From: Scleromitrula shiraiana
Taxonomy: Eukaryota > Ascomycota > Leotiomycetes > Helotiales > Sclerotiniaceae
Length of the DNA: 64,000 nucleotides
Assembly (NCBI GenBank): GCA_028455995.1
Contig: JABELC010000013.1
Location: forward strand, 1,054,001-1,118,000
Direction: 5' to 3'
Part shown: positions 32,863-43,803 of the stretch, piece after piece
How the letters are laid out: each line of letters begins with the position of its first letter
Numbering within the stretch: position 1 is the stretch's first letter
The notes under the pieces: model-generated
What the model was told of the DNA's origin: nothing
The model's database searches: none
What the model saw: the letters and a program-made list of their open reading frames with translations, nothing else
Made by a program: the position numbers and the translations under genes

Positions 32863-35571
32863 TCAAGGATGAAGAGCCCTTATATCCCCCAGCGTCAATG
32901 GTGCCGTATAACCCACTCGAGGCCATTGCCATAAATTCTGAAAATCCAGAGCATCATTCCTAGTTACCGTTGGATTTGGCGTAGATACATGATTGATCGG
33001 GGTAAAACTCCGCAACGAAGACGCGGTGAGCGTACTGGTGAGAGACGGAAGTGAGGATACGGGTGTGGGTATTGAGGTTGGGGGCACTGGAACCGAAGAT
33101 GCGACTCTCTTGTTTGGATATCTAGCTCGAGATCTTGTGGTGGTTGAGAATGAGGTGTTTTTGGTGGGAATAGATAGTTTTGTATTTGAGGTGGAGTTTG
33201 AGATGGAATTTCGTCGGTTGATAACGACTTCGCGGAAGGAGGAAAGTATGAATAGTAATCTGTCGGCTTGGGGATCATCGTTCGCGCATGTTTGCATAAT
33301 GTTGATGCTGTTCTTGATGCAGATTTCAGACTTTTCGTTGTAGAAGAGGTTGGAAAATTCGTTGGATAGTACTACTAAGCTAGCCGTGAATAAAAAATAT
33401 CTGTAGTGGGGATATTAGCTCTTGCTTGTCAAATCGAGCAGAGAGAGGTATACTTACATTACGAAAGGATTTCGATGTGATAAATAGCCCTCCTCAAGTG
33501 CGACCTGTACCAATTCAATACTCTTAATACTATATAGCACGCAGGTTTGTGCATAGTTTTCCATTTTAGGCCCGGATAAAGTTGATCGTTGTCCTGTTTT
33601 TTCGGTAGTTTGATGTAATTTAGACATCAAGAAAAGAAAGAAGGGTCTATATAAAAGAATGATAGAGTAATAGTGTACCAAATGAATGTGAAGAATAGCA
33701 ATACCGTCGCTTGGCATTGCCGATATTGCTTCTCCGGATTTTAATTGAGCGTCCAAGTTATAAGGCCACTCGCGCCAGGTTTTTCCAATCTCTTCTGATG
33801 GTTTGGTGGTTATCTTTATTTGAGAATAGACTTTCTCCAGGGTACGACCTATTACAAGGCAAGCTCGTACAGACGCTTCAAGGCCACGAGATATTGGAAG
33901 GTCGGTGGGAGGGCAAGTCATTGGTATTGGTGTCGTTTCGTCAGCACTGAGTGTGTCACCAGAGCAGTCACTCTCCCGGATTGCTGTAGGTCGACCTAAG
34001 CATGCAGCGAGGAAGCGATCGAGAATAAAAAGGCTTCGCCAGAGATTGCGTCTCACTGTCTGATCTTCGACATCTCTCAAGTACCACATTGTCTCCTCTT
34101 TGTGTATACCAAGAGCGAAAGCTGTGCGCACAGCCATTCCTAAATTTTCGTCAACGATATTTGGCAATTTGTGGGTGACTTTATTACCAGTATAAGCATA
34201 CGCTGCATTTCTCTTGGAGACGGCTAGCATGTAAACCGACATGAGAGTCAATGCTTGTATACTCCAGAAGCCATCGTCTTCAAAACCGGCCGTAGGATCT
34301 TTGAGACTTTTAGCATTCTGAAAAAAAACTTCGGCTTGGTCAATGGGCATTTGTCGTAACTTTCTAATAGCCTTGGCATCTTGACTATCGTCTTTTGGCT
34401 GGGCCATGATAAGACCAATGGCAAAAACAAGATTCAGTAGGCAGAGCCAGGACGGATTAACACTAAGTGGACTATCATAGCATTCGTTGAGCTCTTTCCT
34501 GAAACTTGTGCGATTGAACACATCGATAATGCCGTTAGTCTAATGGTTGGTCAGTATATACCTACAGGAGCTAGGTGTATCTTACGTTGATTAGAAATGA
34601 TCTGAGAAGAACCTCAGCTGTCTGCTTATCCGGAAGTAGATGGGTATGTCGTACGTCTGGTGGAAGGGTGTTGATTTGTTCGACAATTTTATGGCTTCGA
34701 GGGTCCAAAGTGAACGGGGACTCGCCAGCTACATTACAAACGATCATTCGTATCAAATTAAGAAAAGATAATGTGGCAGAGTCTCCAACATACACTATAA
34801 TTGTTAACACAAGAAACCACTTTAAACCAAACATACGTACGCAGTCTACCTCGAGGGTCTTGGAGCATGCGAGTTTCTTTGTACACCTCTGCTTCTTCTT
34901 CATTGCTACTGCTTTCAGGAGAGCCACGCGTTTTCGATAATTGATTGGATGCTGAGCTCTGGTTGTGAAAATCGCCGATATACTGAGTGATGTCTCTATC
35001 TCGACCTAAAAGCTTATGAGGACCATGGCATATGTTTTCCAGAGCCATCCTATCTTCAAGTGCTCTCTCTGGTGATTGTGCGTTGCTTTCGGACGAGAAG
35101 CTGTGGTGAGTTCTAACACGTTTTCGACGCTGAACTTCGTCCACAATCCACAAATTTTCTTCTGGGGGTTGATCATGACCATCGTATTCGCATAAAAATT
35201 CACGTTTCAAACAAGGAGCGCATGGCTGGACTCCATTGCACTGTGATGATAAAACATCCGTCAGTACTTTTTGATTGGAAAATTCAAAGCAAAATGAAAC
35301 CTTGAAAGAAATATCCAACAACATAATAGGAACTACTCGATATCTTCAAAGACAACTTGACTGTGCCAACGCCCAAACATCAAGCCATGAGATATTAGGA
35401 AACGAATTGGAAATCAAATTCATTCAATGCACCGACAGGTGAAAAGAAGGCTTGATGTTACATCAAAACGAAGTCATCTCCTTCACTAACCTTTTGTTTC
35501 CTTCGCTTGCAAGAATCACAAGCAGTTGGGATTCTCTTTCGACTTTCAGGGTCAACTTTTGGACGGGTCAT
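32863..35571 (-). CDS. Zn2Cys6 fungal-specific transcription factor
   Basis: Six exons (35571-35491, 35240-34841, 34794-34586, 34539-34188, 34139-33458, 33400-32863) give 753 residues, usual for this class. The zinc cluster is C18-x2-C21-x6-C28-x5-C34-x2-C37-x6-C44, with the basic stretch KRRKQK. It is split by a 250-nt intron just before C28. The linker contains QRRKRVRTHH. The middle homology region shows GRLLYVGDSATLSFL, NTNGIIDVFNRTSF, GMAVRTAFALGIHKEE and RRNLWRSLFILDRFLAACLGRP, which is the Fungal_trans pattern. A nuclear DNA-binding regulator of metabolic genes is expected. Its target is unknown. It is divergent from a CoA-transferase gene 1.2 kb away, a possible local target. The 48-nt intron at 34187-34140 has no stop and keeps frame if retained. 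Confidence 0.93.
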
Positions 35572-36816
35572 AGTAACCAAAGCCAACGATACAATAGTAC
35601 AAAATCGAGACACCTAACTTCCGATCTTGAAGGATCATACAAACTTCGGAGAATAAAAATCGAATTGATGTCGGATGAGGGCCTCCACTGGCAGGCCGGA
35701 TTATTCATGATTATCAACAAAATTCCACCACAGCTATAGTCGCCTAATACGTTGACGTTACACGTCTGGAATCGAATATCAAGCAAGAAAGATTAAATAC
35801 AAACAATGAAACGACGAACAATTGTTTGTCTCTGGAAAGTGTACACAACATTAAGCACGAGGATTTAAACGAAGGGAATTATAACAGTGCATCTGCAGGT
35901 TTCCGATTACCTGGGAACACGAAGATTCTATTTCGTCCATTTAGAACTTGCAGTCTTGCATATATGAGTTTGCTTTCGATGTATCCGACAACTTGTATAT
36001 CGGATAATACCCCATTATATTTGGTGATAATTGTGGCGTTTATTTTCGAAAATTCGAGAGGAGAATCCCAAGAATTTCCAATCCTTGTTGTTGTGGCTGC
36101 TGTATACATGATGTCGCTATCCGTCTCCACGATAAGTCGGTGTACATCTTCCACAACCGTCAAATATCATGCATCGTGCAACAATGTAAAGAAAGGAGTC
36201 TATCTGTGATACCACTGAACTTACCAATGAGAAATGAACGAGAACTACTTGTACAATGTTCGATTCGTGAGAATATTCTCTGGTCGATCTTTATCCAAAC
36301 ATACAAGCAAGCAGGGACAAGGTTGATACTACCTATAGATGCACTATATACCACCTTATACATCGGCAGTATGATCGGATGTTACTTCGTCATCATTTGG
36401 AAGTTCAATCTAGAACCCCTTCTCAATTCCTGTATTAGAACTAATTGCACAGCGATATGATATCTCGGTGAGAAGACAGAATGTGCATTGAAGGACCATA
36501 CTGCAGATGGATGAATTGGAAAACGACGGAGAGGGTGGCGATTCCTCTTCTCACTGCAGTCTTCGTCATATTCTAGTGAATGTGAATGGACATTGAGCTC
36601 GGGAATCGGAACAGCTTTGTCGTGGTATTTGAATCATTAGTGAGGTACATACTAGTAGCGGGGCATACTAACAATTTGCCTACCCCTCCGCTCTACTTAT
36701 CCCATGCTTGGAGAGTACTCAATTGGTACTTAAAGAGCTTCAAAGATAAAGAGAAGAAGTTCTCGATATGATTTTATCTATTTTATTCTTATTGTTTTTG
36801 AAACGATTACAAGAAA
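35572..36816. promoter_or_regulatory. Spacer between divergent regulator and CoA-transferase genes
   Basis: This 1.2-kb region carries the promoters of both neighbours. A minus-strand frame of 94 codons at 35879-36163 is open but matches nothing I know and overlaps open frames on the other strand. I treat it as non-coding. Confidence 0.5.
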
Positions 36817-38657
36817 ATGGGTATTTCAATCAATGAAATTGCAACGAATGGCATTCATCCCACATCGTCGTATTCAGTGATTGATGGAGCTAAACAAGCT
36901 ATTCAAACACTACTTCGATCAGCATCCAATGAACTTCCTTACGATATCTCAAAATACCTTCAAAATGTTACCTTTGCAACTGCAACTGATGGTACTCAAA
37001 TTTACTTTCCCTGTCCTTTCAAGGAAACCGAGGCTACAGTTGCATTGAAGTCAATTGAAGCAGCTGTCGTTGGTGCAATTGCGGATCTTCGATATGGAGT
37101 ACAAAAAAGGAAAATTGAGATCAATCTTGAGCAGACGACAATTTTTCTGTTCTCGACTTATATTGCTACAATTGCTGGCAAGGGTAAACAAGACCCTTCT
37201 GTTAAATCCAAGCTCAAAGGTACGTTGTACAAGATGAAAATATATACATTCAAAACTAACTGTATTTCAGACACAGATTTGCTCAAAGCACAAGCTATCT
37301 TGTACCGCAGATTATCGGCCAACCTTTACGAGACCAAAAATCCCGGAGAATACTTTCATATCCATGGATCCTTGGAAGCGGGAAAGACATTAAATATGAT
37401 TGGATTGGAATCACATCGGCCAGACCTCACAGAGTACAGAGAATGTATAGATACAATTGAACGACATGTTAAGAAATACACAGCCTGTGAATTGGAGGCC
37501 ATGAATGCGGAAATACAACAAGCTGGAGTCACAGCATTGAAATGGGAAGACTTCAAGAAGACAAAACATGTAAGTATGGATGCCCTGATTGATTCAGCTT
37601 TTAACTTACCAATTATCTCTAGGGACAAACACTTCTCGGCCTGCCACCCTGGCAAGTTAATAAACTTCAGGACAATTCTCCGCCATGTCCTTTTCCAGGT
37701 GAATCCAGTTCAATCCCGGATGCCAAATCTCAAATATTGTCAGGTATTCGGGTCTTAGAACTTTGTCGTATCATTGCAGGACCTGCAATGGGTCGAACAC
37801 TTGCAGAATATGGGGCACAGGTCATTAAAGTTACTTCGCCTAACCTTTCCGATGTTCCTTTCTTCCAGGTTGATGGTAATACCGGTAAACATACCACAGA
37901 TATTGATCTTAAATCCCCAAGTGGTCGTGCTACATTCGAAGAACTTCTACAAACGGCCGATGTGGTTCTTGATGGCTATCGACCTGGTGCTTTGGAGCGA
38001 TTGGGGTATGGCCCAGAGCAAATTGTCAAATTGATTGAAGGTAGAGGTAAGGGAATTGTTTATGTATCTGAAGATTGTTTCGGTTGCCAGAGTGAATGGG
38101 CAGGCAGACCAGGCTGGCAACAAATCGCCGACTGTGTCACTGGTGTAGCCTGGGCACAAGGAGAGTTCATGGGTCTTGATGAACCTGTTGTTCCTCCCTT
38201 CCCAATGTCCGATTACGGAACGGGATGTATGGGGGCAATCGCCGCCCTTACAGGTTTGTGGAGAAGGGCAAAGGAGGGAGGAAGCTGGCGTGGTACAACG
38301 AGCTTGTGCCAATACGATGTCTTTTTGTTAGGTCTGGGCCTTTACGGTAATGAAGTAAAAGCCAAAGTAAAAAAAGAGCATGATGAAGACTTCTTCAAGT
38401 TGAGACACGCGGATAGTGTTGATGAAGTGGGTGGGAGAGCTTTGAAGAGTATGCGTAGAGTTCATCCGAAACTATTTGATGAAAAGAATATGCAAAAAGC
38501 ATTCAGTAAGGGCTTTGGTGAGGAAATCCGATGGTGCAGAAGTCCTGTCAGCATCGAAGGTTTGAGAGTCGGGTTCGAGCGTGCAAGTCGTCCAAATGGA
38601 TTCGATGAACCTACTTGGGAAAATTGGGAGATTGAAAAGGAAGTTGTTTTTGGATAA
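36817..38657 (+). CDS. Family III CoA-transferase (CaiB/BaiF type)
   Basis: Three exons (36817-37219, 37271-37569, 37623-38657) give 578 residues, typical of the fungal two-part members. The C-terminal half carries LSGIRVLELCRIIAGPAMGRTLAEYGAQVIKV, given here in pieces: LSGIRVLELCRIIAGP and GRTLAEYGAQVIKV. It also has TDIDLKSPSGR and ADVVLDGYRPGALERLGYGP. All are hallmarks of CaiB/BaiF enzymes such as formyl-CoA transferase and alpha-methylacyl-CoA racemase. The catalytic aspartate is probably Asp431 in MSDYGTGCMG. These enzymes move CoA between carboxylic acids, or racemise 2-methylacyl-CoA, often in peroxisomes or mitochondria. The C-terminus shows no clear peroxisomal SKL-type signal. The substrate is unknown. 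It is divergent from the Zn2Cys6 gene. Confidence 0.9.
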
Positions 38658-41124
38658 ATACTAGGTATATATCAGTTGGGATATATGAGTTAATTGATAT
38701 TATTCCTCAAGTGAGCAAGACCAACCGCTCGTGTGTAACATTCGCTCATGCAACAACATATTTAACCCTGACCGCAAGCGCGCTGCATTCATTGCCTAAT
38801 AACCACGCCCGGAAGCGCGGGAGTCTATTTCAAATTGCCTATATATGTTTATGTTCTTCGGTCATTTCTATTTGCTTTTGGAAGTCATACCTAACGCCAG
38901 ATAACATCATGTATCTCGGTCAAATTATCCGTCCCTACCATTTAGCCAATGCACCATTGTATTAAAATAGGGCAACACCAATTACATATTCAGTACTTAC
39001 ATACCCAGCTCCACGTCTTTTTTTAGAATATAGTATAGTAGATGAATATTTCCCGAATAGTTTCTTGGCATAACCAAACAAGAGAAGGAACTGACCAAAG
39101 TTGATGAGTTTTGTTGCAAGTCGTATATCGAAGTTTGGAGCCGAGTATCTAGCGTGGACAGTTTTTACTAGAGGTAAGTGGTTAACGCATGAGACTCAAT
39201 GATTTATGTGGGCTATGTGTCTTGGATTTTGTATCACAAGTGATGTCAACGATTCTACGGCGTTGAAATTTATTGGTGTGTGGCGACGAGGAGAGGGCCA
39301 TCAGTAAACGAATCTTAGTAAGATGAGGAATGAGATCTGATGATGAAGAAGGTGATTTGAGATATCCTCATTTATTAATAATTAAACTTAAGAATGGGGT
39401 CGGGAGACCCAGCATCAAGGATGTAAATTCGGAGCTGTACCATGGATCCTCGAAGACATCCAATATTCAAAACTTGCAGATAACCGATACAACCACACTT
39501 AATTCTCACAGCATATGAGCCCCAGAGTTAAGACACATGTTCGTACGTAGGAGGCCACTGAAATAGCTTCCAAGCTGACCCGTTCCAAATATCGTTCGGA
39601 ATACAACATCACTAGCGATCCACCAACCATACATCGTGGAGTATTCATCCAAATGAACGAGCTAGCTATATTAGATCACACGTCCATTATTTTGCATGCT
39701 TGAACACTCTATTCAATGATAGGACGTAGGATTGGTGAGATTTATGTTCCTGTTTGAATGCACTTAGGGTATTTGAATTGAGGAGATGAAACCTTTCGAG
39801 GTATATCAGCTCGATATAATTGTATCCCTTGTTTTTATCCTTTCTTCCGTCTGTGGATATACCCTTTCCCTCTTGAAATTTTGGAATATTGGAGAGTTTT
39901 CTCTTCTGCCTTTTGCGTGTACATCAGTTGAGCTTATAGCCTCATTTGAAGATATGGGGTTACTGGTTCGTGGCTTTGGATTCACTTCTTGTGCACTTCG
40001 CCCCCACTCAACTTGTTCCTTTTACGTCTATATATTCTAGTGAACTATTCCCAGCACCCACATATCAAGTTTTGCGAAAAACTCAAAATAGAGACTAATA
40101 GTCTATTGTTGGACAACTTAGTTGTGATGCTACTTGAAGTTGTGATGCTACTTGAAGTTGTAAATGGGAATCTGGCAGTATAGAGTCAAACTCTTTCATC
40201 TTTTTATGAAGTTCTTGTTACTGTCATTAATGTTCATCGCCTTCACTGTCACTGCCAATGTACTGTCCTTTTACTTATCCTGTCTGCTCATATTCTTGGG
40301 TAATAGATCTTAGCGTCGAAGAGGAGGATATATACTTACCTGTTTACGAGTTACGAAGAAATCAAATTTCTTCATGCATCACAACTTGTGCTCAGACCTT
40401 TTCTGCAATGCCAGTATCTATTATATGTTGGGAGGTAGAACAGATACAAATATGGTATAGTTTAACTAGCGATTTCTCCTTATACGAGGAAAATAAAAGA
40501 TGACAATGAGAATAATATAATGACAACAATAACGATGAACTGATAATGACAGTATGAATGAGAAGCTGACAGTGATGGTTGTGAATATCTTCATGAAAAT
40601 ATGCCTTAGCAGTTATCGTAGGATAGATGTAGTTCATCCAACATAGAGGCTCGCATAATATTTCTGCTTACTCCACACCCCCTGAATGGCCTTTGTAACT
40701 TTCATTTATTTTCTATGGGATATTGATAGTTGGGACTTGGCGTGGTTTATATCCTCAAATGGAGGAAAGCTTGGAGCTTCAAGGGTACGGGGCCGTGGGG
40801 GGTGATTCACTCTGTATGGCGTACCTGGATTTACAGTGTTTATGATTCACTTCTGCATGATTTCTCTTCATGGATTTTGATTTGCCTCGAAGTCTTTAGT
40901 GGATGACGTAATACAGGGCTTGATAATTTAGAGCTTGGAGTCTGGAGATTTTGATGAGGTAAAGTATAAATAGGAGGTTATACCTCTATTCAGAGATACT
41001 AGTAGACATGAAAAATATAGACATGACAACTTCAGACATGGAAGATGAGAACGATATTTCTTTCAGTTCTAGTTCGTCTTTTGGGTTGGATAGTTTTCTG
41101 ATCTTTGTCGTAATTTGCTCGCTG
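38658..41124. other. Gene-poor region
   Basis: About 2.5 kb without a supported gene. A 62-codon open frame at 39330-39518 and a minus-strand protein-like frame ending near 40986 are too weak to call. A 17-bp direct repeat (TTGTGATGCTACTTGAA) sits at about 40119-40158. Confidence 0.5.
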
Positions 41125-41468
41125 CTTAAGGGATACAGATGAGGCTCATTAATGGCAATAAGAATGAATCTTATTTGATAAGAATAATAATATACTGATG
41201 ACAATATTAAGGAGAGTGAGGTATAACTACTACAGGTGTTCGTTCTCATCCCAACACTTCATAACCAAACCCTCACCAAGATCACCCCAAAACGACCTTA
41301 AGGATACAGATGAGGCTCATTAATGGCAACAAGAATGAATCTCATTTGATAAGAATAATAATATCCCGATGACAATATTAAGGAGAGTGAGGTATAACTA
41401 CTACAGGTGTTCATTCTCATCCCAACACCTCATAACCAAACCCCTCACCAAGATTACCCCAAAACGAC
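41125..41468. repeat. 172-bp tandem direct duplication (two copies)
   Basis: Copy A is 41125-41296 and copy B is 41297-41468. By eye they differ at eight substitutions, seven of them transitions, plus two single-base length changes, so identity is about 94-95%. Both begin CTTAAG and end CCCCAAAACGAC. On the minus strand both contain TGTTGGGATGAGAA, an LTR-like beginning, but no matching end or target duplication was found. Confidence 0.9.
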
Positions 41469-41603
41469 AGCGATGTTTATATTATGACAGTGACAAACCC
41501 CATACATCATTTCCAAGCGAGATCAGTTCTATGGAATTAAAACCATCAACAAGAAATATGCATTGCTCTTGACAGGCCGCAAGCAACGTGGCACAATATC
41601 GAA

Positions 41604-42073
41604 TCATTTCTCTGATCTGTTAGAGATGCGCAATGCTTGTTGAGGAAGGGTATCGGTGGGAATACTTATATCCATTAGCTCATTAATTCGATCACCTGCT
41701 TCGTTGTCATTCCAGTATGGTGCATTTCCTCCATCTTTTGTCATCGTCGCTGTTGAACACCATGAGACAAGTGACGAAAATGAAAATAGCTGAAATTACA
41801 ACAACAAATTCATGAATACTGACAACACGAATGTATATCATGATGCGAAACCCCCTTAATTCGAACGACAACTGCTCAATATATTAAAATTAGAAAACGA
41901 TCAAGATACCATGATACAAAGAATAATTCCAAATCCCCATCATTCATTTCCTCGCGTACCTCTTTCTTCACTCGATACAACACATTCAAATCAAGTCGAG
42001 GTCTCGAGGAGAAGTTTCTATAGATAGATATACTCGTATTCATAGATGCGAATTTAGTATTCTCCACTGCCAT
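41604..42073 (-). CDS. Candidate two-exon small gene, function unknown
   Basis: Exon 1 at 42073-41918 (52 codons, starting MAVENTKFASMNTSISIYRN) could be spliced through a 128-nt intron with ends GTATCA and TTTCAG. Exon 2 at 41789-41604 has 61 codons and ends ISNRSEK. The join is in phase 0 and gives 113 residues. Exon 2 reads like protein (TKDGGNAPYWNDNEAGDRIN). I recognise no domain. The donor is not consensus and the gene lies beside a tandem duplication, so it could be a fragment or chance. Confidence 0.3.
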
Positions 42074-43803
42074 GTTTCTTATTCATTCATTCATACATCT
42101 TGTCTGTAATGCCCTGCATTGGCCAAGTAATTAATCCCCTTTCACAAACTTATAAATTGTATTCACTATCGTTACAAACTCCTTACAAATAAATCGATCT
42201 AGTGTTGATAGCTTTGTCAATTGGTGTAAAATGTGCAGGGGGGAATTAGTATAAATATCCGCTTATGAGTGTTCATGGTGGAGAATCTATATGGTGGTAA
42301 TAAGACGTGCAACGCAAACAAGGTATGCTTGGGTATGTAGGTTCGGAAAAGGTGAACGGCGAATGGGATGGATGGGATGTGGTGAGTAATATGTATGATT
42401 TGATTTCGAGTGGTTTGGTCTGAGAAAGGCGTGGGAGGAAGGAAATTGATGAGGATGATGCGGCTGGATGATGCGGCTGGATGATGACGACGATTGTATA
42501 ATACCGACAACAAGAACAAAAATTCAAGTGTTTGACGAAAAATTTATATCAATTTTGATCTCCAAAGATCTCGGAATGGAGATATCAGGTAGCAACGCTC
42601 TATCCAGACAATGAAGAGATAGTCGCACAGCCCATCTCATCACAACCCAACTCATCACAATCCGCATACGAGCGTTCATTCTTCAAGTTGCTGACATCCT
42701 CTCATCAATCATTAAGGACATTATATACTAAAACATCATTCTCAGTTCTAGCGGGTGTAGCGGGTGTACTAGCTAGGAATCCAGAGAGGAAATGGGTCAA
42801 CATTCATTCATTCATTCATTCACACACACACACATACTCAGATTCAGGCTCGACTCCCTCACACATACTCAGACGCACGCTCGACTCCCTCATCCCCTCT
42901 CACGATTCCCAGTTCCCTGCACCGCACCTACTGCTAATTCACATCCACCCTATAGCGTCACGCAAGAACCTGCTCGGCTGTATAATGCCCACAATGGTTT
43001 CACAGAATAGTGTCGTATTCGACCTTGCTATCGACAACCTCTTCTGTAGATCTCACTCCCAATTTATAAGGTTATTTTTTAGCCTTGATGAGAGCGAACG
43101 ACGAGATGAGAATGAGATAGGATGATGAATAAATAAATAAATATACATCACTAGAGGAATAAATCGACATATCACACGATTTATAAACACACACACACAC
43201 ACACACTCACAACCCATGACACGAAAGGCAAAAAACCCCACACAACTTAAAATAATTCGTGAAATATCAATTTAATACAATATTTATTTGATTAATTTCA
43301 ATTCCGCCATCATATGTCATCAATGATGATATGATATATAAACCCATCCAAAAAAAATCCCCTATGTCCATTCATTCCTATTTACAACGATATGATGAAA
43401 TGTAATGTATTGGGTACTATAGATATAGATATAGAGATAGAGATAGATAAAACTACTATTCAAAAAGATTTTGAAAAAAATCTACCAAGGTAATCGAAGT
43501 ACAAGGAATTGAACGAATTGGACCCAAACCAATTGGACAAACCAAGGGAAGTCTCACTTGAAATGAATGAGACCCCTGTGCACTTGATTGACAAATCAAC
43601 TCTCAAAAAGAAAGAAGAAATGCCTGATATGTAGGATAATATATGATGTGATGTGATGTGTGAAGTAACTTAAAGAAGATGAAGAGGTAGTAAGTAGGTT
43701 GGGTAGGTAGTAAAAGAATAGATAAAAGGAAGTCGTCGAAGTAAAAGAAGATATACATAATCCCCCCATACCCAACCACCCGAGTCCAAAAGGTACGATC
43801 ACA
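42074..43803. other. Intergenic with simple repeats
   Basis: No supported gene. It contains (CATT)n followed by (CA)n at about 42801-42834, and a CA tract at about 43189-43207. Further AT-rich runs and short GATA words lie near 43425-43448. Confidence 0.55.

Noticed and set aside
35879..36163. Minus-strand frame of 94 codons in the regulator/CoA-transferase spacer
   Set aside because: No recognisable family, an overlapping open frame on the other strand, and no splice or context support.
41125..41468. The tandem duplication as a pair of LTRs
   Set aside because: The copies are directly adjacent with no internal region, and no matching ends or target-site duplication were found.
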